The notes: generated by a model from the letters alone, not told the origin. 64,000 bases of DNA from Streptomyces sp. (GCF_019510245.1 NZ_JAEKKT010000125.1:1-64000), one strand, 5' to 3'. Positions 27,177 through 35,570 are shown, counted from the stretch's first letter. Translations and numbers: made by a program.

Positions 27177-29306
27177 TTACGCGGGGACCGAAGCCACGCC
27201 AGGGGCCAGGAACTTCTTGCCGTTCACGCGCTCGGAGACGCCCTCGCGGTCCAGGTACGGCGTGATGCCGCCCAGGTGGAAGGGCCAGCCGGCGCCCGTG
27301 ATCAGGCAGAGGTCGATGTCCTGCGCCTCGGCGACGACACCCTCGTCGAGCATGAGCCCGATCTCCTGGGCGACGGCGTCCAGGACGCGGTCGCGGACCT
27401 GCTCCTCGGTGAGGACGACGTCACCCTGCTTGAGCAGCGCGGCGACCTCGGGGTCCAGCTCCGGCTTGCCGCTGTCGTAGACGTAGAAGCCGCGCTTGCC
27501 CGCCTTGACGACGGCCGCGAGGTTCGGGGAGACCGTGAAACGGTCCGGGAAGGCCCGGTTGAGGGTCTCCGAGACGTGCAGGCCGATGGCGGGACCGACC
27601 AGCTCCAGGAGCACCAGCGGGGACATCGGCAGGCCCAGCGGCTCGACCGCCTTCTCCGCGACCTCGACCGGGGTGCCCTCGTCGATGACGTTCTGGATCT
27701 CGCCCATGAAGCGGGTGAGGATGCGGTTGACGACGAACGCCGGGGCGTCCTTGACCAGCACCGCGGTCTTCTTCAGCTTCTTGGCGACCGCGAAGGCGGT
27801 GGCCAGCGAGGCGTCGTCGGTCTGCTCGCCGCGGACGATCTCCAGGAGCGGCAGGATCGCGACCGGGTTGAAGAAGTGGAAGCCCACGACCCGCTCGGGG
27901 TTCTTGAGCTTCGACGCCATCTCGGTCACCGAGAGGGAGGAGGTGTTGGTGGCGAGGATCGCGTGCGCCGGGGCGACCGCCTCGACCTCCGCGAACACCT
28001 GCTGCTTGACGCCGATCTCCTCGAACACGGCCTCGATGACGAAGTCCGCGTCGGAGAAGCCCTCGGCCTTGTCCAGCACACCCGTGACCAGGGCCTTCAG
28101 GCGGTTGGCCTTGTCCTGGTTGATACGGCCCTTGCCGAGCAGCTTGTCGATCTCGGCGTGGACGTAGCCCACACCCTTGTCGACGCGCTCCTGGTCGATG
28201 TCGGTCAGCACGACCGGCACCTCCAGGCGGCGCAGGAAGAGCAGCGCGAGCTGGGAGGCCATCAGACCGGCGCCCACGACGCCGACCTTGGTGACCGGAC
28301 GCGCCAGGTTCTTGTCCGGGGCGCCGGCGGGCCGCTTGCCGCGCTTCTGCACCAGGTTGAACGCGTAGATGCCGGCCCGCAGTTCGCCGCCCATGATCAG
28401 GTCGGCGAGGGCCAGGTCCTCGGCGTCGTAACCCTGCTGGAGGTCGCCGTTCTTGGCGGCGGCGATGATGTCCAGGGCCCGGTAGGCGGCCGGGGCCGCG
28501 CCGTGCACCTTGGAGTCGGCGATGAAGCGGCCGCGGGCGACGGCCTGGTCCCAGGCCTCGCCGCGGTCGATCACGGGACGCTCGACCGCGATGTCGCCCT
28601 TGAGTACGGACGCCGTCCAGATCAGCGACTGCTCCAGGAAGTCGGCGCCCTCGAAGAGGGCGTCGGCGATGCCGAGGTCGAAGACCTGCTCGCCCTTGAG
28701 CTGCTTGTTCTGGTTGAGGCTGTTCTCGATGATGACCGAGACGGCCTTGTCGGCGCCGATCAGGTTCGGCAGCAGCGCGCAGCCGCCCCAGCCCGGGACC
28801 AGACCGAGGAAGACCTCGGGCAGCGAGAACGCCGGGATGGCCTTCGAGACGGTCCGGTACGTGCAGTGCAGACCGACCTCGACGCCACCGCCCATGGCGG
28901 CACCGTTGTAGTAGGCGAAGGTCGGCACCGCGAGGCCCGCGAGGCGCTTGAAGACCTCGTGGCCGCCCTTGCCGATGGCGAGCGCGTGCTCGTGCTCCTT
29001 GAGGAGCTCGACGCCCTTGAGGTCGGCGCCGACCGCGAAGATGAACGGCTTGCCGGTGATGCCGACACCGACGATCGCGCCCTCGGCGGCCTCCTTCTCC
29101 ACCTGGTCGATCGCGGTGTTGAGGTTCGCCAGCGAGGCCGGGCCGAAGGTGGTCGGCTTGGTGTGGTCCAGGCCGTTGTCCAGGGTGATCAGCGCGAAGC
29201 GGCCGGCCCCGGACGGCAGGTCGAAGTGGCGTACGTGCGCCGACGTCACGACCTCGTCGGGGAACAGGTCCGAGGCCTGCTTCAGAAGCTCGGCGGTGGT
29301 GCTCAC
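27177..29306 (-). CDS. fadB: Fatty acid oxidation complex alpha subunit
   Basis: This 709-residue bifunctional enzyme catalyses enoyl-CoA hydration and 3-hydroxyacyl-CoA dehydrogenation in beta-oxidation. The N-terminal crotonase domain shows FIFAVGADLKG and the oxyanion region YYNGAAMGGGVEVGLHC. The NAD-binding domain starts KVGVVGAGLMASQLAL. The dehydrogenase domain has GFHFFNPVAILPLLEIVRG with the catalytic histidine, then KDAPAFVVNRILTRFMGEI. The GTG start overlaps the thiolase stop by four bases, so thiolase and this protein are translated together. The length is normal for FadB. Confidence 0.95.
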   Translation of the reverse strand: MSTTAELLKQASDLFPDEVVTSAHVRHFDLPSGAGRFALITLDNGLDHTKPTTFGPASLANLNTAIDQVEKEAAEGAIVGVGITGKPFIFAVGADLKGVELLKEHEHALAIGKGGHEVFKRLAGLAVPTFAYYNGAAMGGGVEVGLHCTYRTVSKAIPAFSLPEVFLGLVPGWGGCALLPNLIGADKAVSVIIENSLNQNKQLKGEQVFDLGIADALFEGADFLEQSLIWTASVLKGDIAVERPVIDRGEAWDQAVARGRFIADSKVHGAAPAAYRALDIIAAAKNGDLQQGYDAEDLALADLIMGGELRAGIYAFNLVQKRGKRPAGAPDKNLARPVTKVGVVGAGLMASQLALLFLRRLEVPVVLTDIDQERVDKGVGYVHAEIDKLLGKGRINQDKANRLKALVTGVLDKAEGFSDADFVIEAVFEEIGVKQQVFAEVEAVAPAHAILATNTSSLSVTEMASKLKNPERVVGFHFFNPVAILPLLEIVRGEQTDDASLATAFAVAKKLKKTAVLVKDAPAFVVNRILTRFMGEIQNVIDEGTPVEVAEKAVEPLGLPMSPLVLLELVGPAIGLHVSETLNRAFPDRFTVSPNLAAVVKAGKRGFYVYDSGKPELDPEVAALLKQGDVVLTEEQVRDRVLDAVAQEIGLMLDEGVVAEAQDIDLCLITGAGWPFHLGGITPYLDREGVSERVNGKKFLAPGVASVPA

Positions 29307-30520
29307 TTGTCCCCCTCGAAGTGCGGGTTCTCCCAGATGACCGTCGCGCCCATGCCGAAGCCGACGCACATGGTGGTCAGGCCGTAGCGGACGTTCGGCT
29401 GCTCCTCGAACTGGCGGGCCAGCTGCGTCATCAGACGCACGCCGGAGGAGGCCAGCGGGTGACCGAAGGCGATGGCGCCGCCGTACTGGTTGACGCGCTC
29501 GTCGTCGTCCGCGATGCCGTAGTGGTCGAGGAAGGCCAGCACCTGCACGGCGAAGGCCTCGTTGATCTCGAACAGACCGATGTCGGAGATGCTCAGCCCG
29601 GCCTGGGCGAGCGCCTTCTCGGTGGCCGGGATCGGGCCGTAGCCCATGACCTCGGGCTCGACACCCGCGAAGGCGTACGACACGAGGCGCATCTTGACCG
29701 GCAGGTTGTTCTCGCGGGCGAAGTCCTCGGAGGCGATGATCGAGGCGGTCGCACCGTCGTTCAGACCGGCCGCGTTGCCCGCGGTGACCCGGCCGTGCAC
29801 CCGGAACGGGGTCTTCAGACCCGACAGGTTCTCCAGGGTGGTCCCCGGCCGCATCGGCTCGTCGGCGGTGACGAGACCCCAACCGGTCTCACCGCCTTCG
29901 GGGTTGGTGCGGCGCACCGAGATCGGCACCAGGTCGGCCTGGATCTGGCCGTTGGCGTACGCCTTGGCGGCCTTCTCCTGCGAGCGCACCGCGTACTCGT
30001 CCGCGCGCAGCTTGGTGATCTGCGGGTAGCGGTCGTGCAGGTTCTCGGCGGTCATGCCCATGAACAGCGCCGACTCGTCCACCAGCTTCTCGCTGACGAA
30101 CCGCGGGTTCGGGTCGACGCCCTCGCCCATCGGGTGCCGGCCCATGTGCTCGACACCACCGGCGATGGCGACGTCGTACGCGCCGAAGGCGACGGAACCG
30201 GCGACCGTGGTGACGGCGGTCAGGGCGCCGGCGCACATGCGGTCGATGGAGTAGCCGGGCACGGAGGTCGGCAGGCCCGCGAGGATGCCCGCGGTACGGC
30301 CGATGGTCAGACCCTGGTCACCGATCTGCGTGGTCGCGGCGACGGCGACCTCGTCGATCTTCTTGGTGTCCAGCCCGGGGTTGCGGCGCAGCAGCTCCCG
30401 GATCGCCTTCACGACGAGGTCGTCGGCACGGGTCTCGTGGTAGATGCCCTTCGGGCCCGCCTTGCCGAACGGGGTACGGACGCCGTCGACGAAGACGACA
30501 TCCCTGACGGTACGAGGCAC
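29303..30520 (-). CDS. fadA: Acetyl-CoA acetyltransferase (beta-oxidation thiolase)
   Basis: This 405-residue thiolase cleaves 3-ketoacyl-CoA to acetyl-CoA. The nucleophilic cysteine is in IDRMCAGALTAV. The other catalytic motifs are NEAFAVQ, GGAIAFGHPLASSGVR (histidine) and CVGFGMGATVI (second cysteine). The GTG start has GGAGGAG six to eight bases before it. It is the first gene of the fadA-fadB operon. Upstream, a hairpin in the leader (30565-30580) and a palindrome over the -10 box suggest control by a fatty-acid or acyl-CoA responsive repressor. Confidence 0.95.
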   Translation of the reverse strand: MPRTVRDVVFVDGVRTPFGKAGPKGIYHETRADDLVVKAIRELLRRNPGLDTKKIDEVAVAATTQIGDQGLTIGRTAGILAGLPTSVPGYSIDRMCAGALTAVTTVAGSVAFGAYDVAIAGGVEHMGRHPMGEGVDPNPRFVSEKLVDESALFMGMTAENLHDRYPQITKLRADEYAVRSQEKAAKAYANGQIQADLVPISVRRTNPEGGETGWGLVTADEPMRPGTTLENLSGLKTPFRVHGRVTAGNAAGLNDGATASIIASEDFARENNLPVKMRLVSYAFAGVEPEVMGYGPIPATEKALAQAGLSISDIGLFEINEAFAVQVLAFLDHYGIADDDERVNQYGGAIAFGHPLASSGVRLMTQLARQFEEQPNVRYGLTTMCVGFGMGATVIWENPHFEGDK

Positions 30521-30564
30521 GATTGGCTCTCCTCCAGGGTGCGGGATGGCACTGCTGCGATGCG

Positions 30565-30602
30565 CTGAGCACGCGCTCAGGCCCCATGCTACTTATGAGT
30601 AA
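30565..30602 (-). promoter_or_regulatory. fadAB promoter with overlapping palindrome and leader hairpin
   Basis: On the minus strand TAGCAT (30586-30591) is a likely -10 box. It is overlapped by TTACTCATAAGTAG (30589-30602), an inverted repeat with one mismatch. Just downstream in the leader, CTGAGC (30565-30570) pairs with GCTCAG (30575-30580). TetR-type regulators of fatty-acid genes bind similar short AT-rich palindromes. Confidence 0.5.
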
Positions 30603-30639
30603 CGTGACTGCCCAGTCCTGGAGGGTGGAGCGGCGAACG

Positions 30640-30879
30640 TCACACGGGAAAGCGCCCTTTTAGGGGCGCTGGGGGTACCCCCGGCCGAAGGCTGGGGGAG
30701 GAACTGCCCGCGCAACCAGCCACGGCCCGCAGCCTGCCACGGCGCTCACCGGGACGGCGCGAGGCGACGCCGGGGCCACGGTCCGCGGTGTGCGTGCCCA
30801 GCTCGAAGATGCGGGCGTTGCCCGTCAGCAGCCGCCGGGCGGGGGCGGGGTGGGACCTGGGCGCGGGTGACGTGAGCAC
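30640..30879 (-). CDS. Candidate short ORF coupled to the ATP-grasp gene
   Basis: A GTG at 30879 is preceded at six bases by AGAGGAG, all inside the last 55 bases of the ATP-grasp gene, and opens a 79-residue frame. The first 55 residues (LLTGNARIFELGTHTADRGP region) keep the high third-position GC expected of a real Streptomyces gene. The last 25 residues are read from an intergenic repeat and are probably not functional. No known domain, signal peptide or cysteine-rich core is seen. It could be a small partner or substrate peptide of the ATP-grasp protein, or a chance frame. Confidence 0.35.
   Translation of the reverse strand: MLTSPAPRSHPAPARRLLTGNARIFELGTHTADRGPGVASRRPGERRGRLRAVAGCAGSSSPSLRPGVPPAPLKGRFPV
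30651..30731. repeat. Intergenic repeat downstream of the ATP-grasp gene
   Basis: AGCGCCC (30651-30657) pairs with GGGCGCT (30664-30670), followed by GGGGGTACCCCC, a GGCCGAAGGCTGGGGG hairpin and GGAACTGCCCGCGCAACCAGCC. The end carries a four-base change from the usual GCGCGACCAGCC. It lies between the ATP-grasp gene and the fadA promoter. Confidence 0.75.
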
Positions 30880-31859
30880 AGGGGCTCCTCTCGTGGGCGG
30901 TCCTCGGAGAAGGGGATGGGAGGGGGCCGGAGGCCCGGCACGCCGACGGCCCCGGTCATGACGGGCGCCGCGAGGGCGCAGATCAACAGCGGCCCACGGT
31001 CGGCCGAGTCGTCGTCGCCGTACGCGAGCCGGACGGCGGCCGGCCCGCACACCACGCCCAGCGCGTCGAGCACCCGGACCGTGTAGTCCACAAGTGCCTG
31101 CCCCGCCGGGCCGTCAGGCGCGCGCGGTCCGGCAGGGACGTCCGCCCTCAGGCCGGTGACGACGTGCTCGGGCCGTCCGTCCGGGCCGGGGCGGGTGACG
31201 GTGTCGAGCGCGTACCGGCGCCGACCGGGCCGCTCGGTCAGTACCAGGTGCGGGCTGCCGGAGTACCGGGCGGCCGCGTGCCACAGGGCCGGCCAGGCCG
31301 CGCCGATCCCGTCTTCGTCCGCGCATTCCACCGCGTCGACCGGGATTCCGGCGGCTGCCGGGGCGAGCAGGTAGCCGGCCGCCGGGTGCGACCGCGCCCA
31401 GTCCACGGCCTCGGCCGGGCGCGCGGTACGGATGCCCCGCGGCGCCGGGATCCCCAGCCGGGCCAGCCGGGCCGCCTGGGCGCCGCGGTCGTATCTCAGC
31501 GGGGAGGACGCGGGATCGGCTGTGCGGAGACCGAGCTGCCAGGCCATCCGCTCGGCCAGTTCGATGCCCCCGGTACCGCTCGCGACGACGGCCGACACCC
31601 CCAGCGCCCGCAGCGCCTTGACCGTCTGCCGCAGCCCCCGGTGCACGACCGCGTCGGCGTACCCGGCCGGCGGCGTCGCGTTCCGGTACGCCGGCGGCCG
31701 CAGCCGGGGCTCCGGAAGGACGGCCACGGTCCTCAGGTCGTGGCGCGCGAAGGCCCGTGGACAGGGGCCACCGCCCTCGTACGGGGCGACCACCGCCACG
31801 GTGCCGGTGGTGGGACCGGCCCGCAACACGGCCGCGACGGCGGAGGGAACGGTGGTCAT
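30825..31859 (-). CDS. Degenerate ATP-grasp (BtrJ-like) protein
   Basis: This 344-residue protein aligns by eye with carboxylate-amine ligases of the ATP-grasp fold such as BtrJ: a pre-ATP-grasp domain (VAVVAPYEGGGPCPRAF), a linker (RYDRGAQAARLARLGIPAP), the YALDTVTRPGPDG strand and LVDYTVRVLDALGVVCGPA. Key residues are missing: the ATP-binding lysine segment (usually VVVKP) reads YLLAPAAAG, and the metal-binding end (usually LVEVGAR) reads LLICALAAPVMTG. It may therefore be inactive or bind a ligand only. The ATG at 31859 has GGGAG nine bases before it. The neighbours are a GBL-receptor-like regulator and a short coupled ORF. Confidence 0.6.
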   Translation of the reverse strand: MTTVPSAVAAVLRAGPTTGTVAVVAPYEGGGPCPRAFARHDLRTVAVLPEPRLRPPAYRNATPPAGYADAVVHRGLRQTVKALRALGVSAVVASGTGGIELAERMAWQLGLRTADPASSPLRYDRGAQAARLARLGIPAPRGIRTARPAEAVDWARSHPAAGYLLAPAAAGIPVDAVECADEDGIGAAWPALWHAAARYSGSPHLVLTERPGRRRYALDTVTRPGPDGRPEHVVTGLRADVPAGPRAPDGPAGQALVDYTVRVLDALGVVCGPAAVRLAYGDDDSADRGPLLICALAAPVMTGAVGVPGLRPPPIPFSEDRPREEPLCSRHPRPGPTPPPPGGC

Positions 31860-32172
31860 GGCAGCGGACTCCCGAGCGGGTGTGGGCGGGGGCGGGGCCA
31901 CGGTTCGGCACGCCGCTCGGCCGGGGAAAGTGTCTGAAAGAGCACGGTCGTACCGCGTCCGGCCGACGGCCCCGGCCCGGTGGCGCCTAGCCTGTTGGGA
32001 CCAAGTGGTCTCTTCTGCGTTGCTTCCCCCTCTGTACCGCTGGAACGGCGTGCCGGTTCCTCGGACTACCGGGCAACTTACCGGAGGAGGACAGTGGTTG
32101 TCTGGACCGGGTGACCGGGCCGGGGCGGTCAGGGCGGCCAAGGACCGTTACCCGAAAAGGAGTAATGTCCAT

Positions 32173-32250
32173 ATGGCCGTGACGGTCTCTCGGCTAGAAG
32201 GGACTACTTGGTCTGTTCTGGCTCCCCAGTCTGGAACCCGGGTCTGGTGA
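32173..32250 (+). CDS. Possible 25-residue peptide ORF
   Basis: AAAAGGAG (32155-32162) is the best ribosome site in the 547-base gap between the ATP-grasp and TetR genes. Ten bases after it an ATG opens a 25-codon frame (MAVTVSRLEGTTWSVLAPQS region). A second ATG at 32165 gives only five codons. The codon use is not strongly biased. It could be a leader peptide for the TetR transcript, a remnant, or chance. The rest of the gap shows a likely -10 box TACTAT near 32287 and no clear butyrolactone-receptor operator. Confidence 0.25.
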   Translation: MAVTVSRLEGTTWSVLAPQSGTRVW

Positions 32251-32406
32251 CGTCAAGCGAGCAGCGGCCGCGGGCGGTGTCCCCGGGTACTATCGGGACG
32301 CTGATCAGCCCGTGCGCGGAGGGGTGTTCCGGAACGCGTGCGCGGCTGTCCCGGACAAAGCCCGATCGGTCGCACACCCGTCACCGGGCCTCGAAGGCGA
32401 GATCGA

Positions 32407-33141
32407 ATGAGCAACCCGCGCAGGCCGCGACGGCAGCAGCAGCGCGCCATCGACACCAGGCAGCGCATCCTCGACACCGCGGGTGCGCTCTTCGTGAGGG
32501 ACAGCTACGAAGGCACGTCGATCGGTGACCTCATCACCGCCGCACGGACCAGCAAGGGAGCCTTCTACCGGCATTTCCCGGGCGGGAAGATCGAAGTGGC
32601 GACGGCCATCATGCAGAACACGCTGACCATGGACGGCCTGCGGGAACAGCGGATCAAGCTCCAGGAAGTGGTCGACATCGGAATGATCCTGGCCCACCGG
32701 ATCTCCCACGAGAACGCTCTGCAGGCCGCTTTGAAGCTGTCGTTCCACAGCAGTGCGCCGGACACCTACGGGACGCCGTGGCCCGACTGGATCGCCTTCA
32801 ACACGGAGCAGCTCGCCGAAGCGCGGCGCCGCGGCGAGCTGAAGAACTTCGTCGACGTCGAGCAGCAGGCCTACCAGATCGCGGGGAACTGGGCCGGAGT
32901 GGTGCTCATCTCGAACACCCTCGACCGGCACATGCGGAATGTCGAAGCTCGGATCTCCCGCATGTACCGCAACCTGATGACCGCGATCGCGGTTCCGGAC
33001 CTGCTGCCCGAGATCGACTTCTCCGTGGACCGGGGCAGGCATCTGCACACCGCGTTCCTGGAAGGCCCGGCCGACCGGACTGATCCGGCCGGACCGGAAC
33101 CGCCGCAGGGCGAACCGGCCGCTGGGGACCCGGGTGCGTGA
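32407..33141 (+). CDS. TetR-family regulator, gamma-butyrolactone receptor type
   Basis: This 244-residue repressor has an N-terminal TetR helix-turn-helix (RQRILDTAGALFVRDSYEG; TSKGAFYRHFPGGKIEVA) and a C-terminal ligand domain. The segment AIAVPDLLPEIDFSVDRGRHL matches the conserved end of ScbR/ArpA receptors for gamma-butyrolactone signals. The ATG at 32407 has only a weak AAGGCGAG site. The Pro/Gly-rich C-terminal tail is extra. As I recall it is absent between fadA and rnd in S. coelicolor, so with the ATP-grasp gene it looks like an inserted module. Its ligand and targets are unknown, and no afsA-type synthase is in the window. Confidence 0.78.
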   Translation: MSNPRRPRRQQQRAIDTRQRILDTAGALFVRDSYEGTSIGDLITAARTSKGAFYRHFPGGKIEVATAIMQNTLTMDGLREQRIKLQEVVDIGMILAHRISHENALQAALKLSFHSSAPDTYGTPWPDWIAFNTEQLAEARRRGELKNFVDVEQQAYQIAGNWAGVVLISNTLDRHMRNVEARISRMYRNLMTAIAVPDLLPEIDFSVDRGRHLHTAFLEGPADRTDPAGPEPPQGEPAAGDPGA

Positions 33142-33148
33142 GCCGAAC

Positions 33149-33182
33149 GGACCGGCCGCCGACGCCGTGCGCCGGCCGTCCG
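33149..33182. terminator. Hairpin between the TetR gene and rnd
   Basis: CGGACCGGCCG at the left pairs with CGGCCGTCCG at the right with one bulged base. It lies in the 42-base gap between the convergent stops. Confidence 0.6.
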
Positions 33183-33183
33183 C

Positions 33184-34464
33184 CTAGGCGGACAGCGCCG
33201 CCACCAGCACCGGGGTCACCTGCTCCACCTGCCAGGGCCGCGCGCCGTACCCCACCAGCGCGGCCCCCACGGTCTCCGCGTCGACCGCCTGCGGCGGCTC
33301 CCAGCAGAGCCTGCGCACGGTGTCCGGCGCGATGAGGTTCTCCTGCGGCATGGTGAGCTGCTCGGCCAGCGCCGAGACCGCGGCCCTGGCGGCCGACAGG
33401 CGGGCCGCCGCGGCGGGGTCCTTGTCGGCCCACGCCCGGGGCGGCGGCGGCCCCGTCACGGGCTGTCCCGGCTGCGGCAGCGCGGGGTCCGGCAGCGTCC
33501 TGGCGCGGTCCACCGCAGCCTGCCACTGCTCCAGCTGTCGCCGCCCCATCCGGTGGCCGTAGCCGTTCAGTCCCGCGAGGGCGTGCACATTTGGCGGCAG
33601 CGCCAGCGCGGCCTCCACGATCGCCGCGTCACTGAGCACCTTGCCCGGTGACACGTCCCGCTTCTGCGCGATCCGGTCCCGGGTCTGCCACAGCTCCCGC
33701 ACCACCGCCAGCTGCCGGCGCCGGCGCACCTTGTGCATTCCCGACGTGCGGCGCCAGGGGTCCTTGCGCGGCTCGGCCGGGGGCGCGGCCGCGATCGCGT
33801 CGAACTCCTGCCGCGCCCACTCCAGCTTCCCCTGCCGGTCCAGCTCCTTCTCCAGGGCGTCCCGCAGGTCGACGAGCAGCTCGACGTCCAGCGCCGCGTA
33901 CCGCAGCCAGGGCTCGGGCAGCGGCCTGGTCGACCAGTCGACGGCGGAGTGGCCCTTCTCCAGCACGAAGCCGAGGACGCCCTCGACCATGGCGCCCAGC
34001 CCCACCCGCGGGAACCCGGCGAGCCGGCCGGCCAGCTCGGTGTCGAAGAGGCTGCTGGGCGTCATGCCTATCTCGCGCAGGCAGGGCAGGTCCTGGGTGG
34101 CCGCGTGCAGCACCCATTCGACGCCGGCCAGTGCCTCGCCGAGGCCGGAGAGGTCGGGGCAGGCGACGGGGTCGATCAACGCGGTACCCGCGCCCTCGCG
34201 GCGCAGCTGGACGAGGTAGGCGCGCTGGCCGTAGCGGTAGCCGGAGGCACGCTCGGCGTCGACGGCGACCGGCCCGGAGCCGGCGGCGAAGGCGGCGATC
34301 ACGCCGGCCAGCGCGGCCTCGTCCACGACCACCGGCGGAATGCCCTCGCGGGGCTCCAGCAAAGGGATCGGCGCCCCCGTCACAGAAGATCCGGCGTCGT
34401 CCGGAGGGGTGCCCCCGGTGGTGCGCAGTGAACTGTCTGCTGCGGTGTCTTGGGCGTCGGTCAC
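33184..34464 (-). CDS. rnd: Ribonuclease D with HRDC domain
   Basis: This 426-residue 3'-5' exoribonuclease of the DEDD class takes part in tRNA and other stable RNA maturation. Exo motifs: VAVDAERASGYRYGQRAYLV (DxE), LHAATQDLPCL, and LRYAALDVELLVDL (YxxxD). An HRDC nucleic-acid-binding domain lies near LVAVRELWQTRDRIAQKRD-type sequence (residues about 245-320). A C-terminal region of about 100 residues follows. The GTG at 34464 was used; the N-terminal 35 residues are probably disordered. Upstream lies a 36-bp perfect palindrome that separates it from whiI. Confidence 0.9.
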   Translation of the reverse strand: MTDAQDTAADSSLRTTGGTPPDDAGSSVTGAPIPLLEPREGIPPVVVDEAALAGVIAAFAAGSGPVAVDAERASGYRYGQRAYLVQLRREGAGTALIDPVACPDLSGLGEALAGVEWVLHAATQDLPCLREIGMTPSSLFDTELAGRLAGFPRVGLGAMVEGVLGFVLEKGHSAVDWSTRPLPEPWLRYAALDVELLVDLRDALEKELDRQGKLEWARQEFDAIAAAPPAEPRKDPWRRTSGMHKVRRRRQLAVVRELWQTRDRIAQKRDVSPGKVLSDAAIVEAALALPPNVHALAGLNGYGHRMGRRQLEQWQAAVDRARTLPDPALPQPGQPVTGPPPPRAWADKDPAAAARLSAARAAVSALAEQLTMPQENLIAPDTVRRLCWEPPQAVDAETVGAALVGYGARPWQVEQVTPVLVAALSA

Positions 34465-34489
34465 ATGTCAAGGGTATCTGTGTGTGGAC

Positions 34490-34525
34490 GGCGTCCGTCG
34501 ACGGAACGTTCCGTCGACGGACGCC
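34490..34525. terminator. 36-bp perfect palindrome between whiI and rnd
   Basis: Eighteen bases (34490-34507) are followed directly by their exact reverse complement (34508-34525), centred on AACGTT and including CGTCGACGG in each arm. As RNA it forms a very stable hairpin with a minimal loop. It lies 134 bases past the whiI stop, so it may terminate whiI; with no true loop it could equally be a protein-binding site. Confidence 0.7.
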
Positions 34526-34658
34526 GGAGGGTCGTAAACCAGTCAGGCCGGTGAAAGATCAGGTCCACGAACGGGGGACAGCGGGCTACGGCATGACGAC
34601 GGGCCGGCGGCCGGTCCGGTCACGTCGGTGAACGTATGACCAGTCGGTGACCAGTGGG

Positions 34659-35318
34659 TCAGTGGATGATGCCGGTGCGCAGGGCCACGGCGACCATCCC
34701 GGCGCGGTCGCCCGTGCCGAGCTTGCGGGCGATGCGGGCGAGGTGGCTCTTGACGGTGAGGGCGGACAGGCCCATCGAGACGCCGATCGCCTTGTTCGAC
34801 TGGCCCTCCGCAACCAGCCGGAGCACCTCGACCTCACGGCCGGAGAGCTCGCGGTAGCCGCCCGGGTGGCTCGGGGCACCCGGGGGGCGGCGGTGCATGC
34901 GGGAGGCGGCGCCGATGGGGGCGGCACCGGGTCGGGTGGGGAGCCCGATGTTGGTGCGGGTGCCGGTGACGACGTAGCCCTTGACCCCGCCGGCCAGGGC
35001 GTTGCGCACGGCGCCGATGTCGTCGGCGGCGGACAGGGCCAGGCCGTTGGGCCAGCCCGCCGCGCGGGTCTCGGACAGGAGGGTCAGGCCGGAGCCGTCG
35101 GGCAGGTGGACGTCGGCGACGCAGATGTCACGGGGGTTGCCGATGCGGGGACGAGCCTCCGCGATGGACGAGGCCTCGATGACATCGCGCACGCCGAGCG
35201 CCCACAGGTGGCGGGTGACGGTGGAGCGGACGCGCGGGTCGGCCACGACCACCATGGCGGTGGGCTTGTTCGGGCGGTAGGCGACCAGGCTTGCGGGCTG
35301 CTCTAGGAGAACGGACAC
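34659..35318 (-). CDS. whiI: Orphan response-regulator-like sporulation protein WhiI
   Basis: This 219-residue protein matches my memory of WhiI, required for maturation of sporulation septa in Streptomyces aerial hyphae. The receiver is atypical: the usual acidic pair is reduced (VVVADPRVR), while the candidate acceptor aspartate (ICVADVHLPDG) and lysine (GGVKGYVV) remain, so phosphorylation is doubtful. The C-terminal LuxR/NarL helix-turn-helix reads LSGREVEVLRLVAEGQSNK. The GTG at 35318 follows AGGAGG at five bases. No kinase gene is adjacent. A GACAC motif, as bound by WhiA, lies upstream at 35466-35470. Confidence 0.92.
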   Translation of the reverse strand: MSVLLEQPASLVAYRPNKPTAMVVVADPRVRSTVTRHLWALGVRDVIEASSIAEARPRIGNPRDICVADVHLPDGSGLTLLSETRAAGWPNGLALSAADDIGAVRNALAGGVKGYVVTGTRTNIGLPTRPGAAPIGAASRMHRRPPGAPSHPGGYRELSGREVEVLRLVAEGQSNKAIGVSMGLSALTVKSHLARIARKLGTGDRAGMVAVALRTGIIH

Positions 35319-35570
35319 CAGGCCTCCTGGGTGGGGGACGGGGCCGGCTTGCGGGGAAGAAGCCGGGACGAACCGTGCTTTCAAGGTCACAGTCGTCTTC
35401 GGCACCAAACCCGTCCGCCTTTAGAGAATGATCACGATCTGGTGAGTAACAATACGTGCAATTCGGACACGCGATCGATCATCCGAAGATCGAATCGGTT
35501 CGGGCCGTTGCGGTACGGGACAGAAAGTGGCCGTATCGACAAAGACATGGTCAATGAAGGGTGAGTCGAC

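Noticed and set aside
27144..29387. Plus-strand long frame opposite fadB
   Set aside because: Shadow frame; fadB motifs on the minus strand are unambiguous.
31860..32406. Gamma-butyrolactone receptor operator in the ATP-grasp/TetR gap
   Set aside because: GGAAC/GTTCC at 32040-32058 is only a partial dyad and does not match the published ARE-type consensus.
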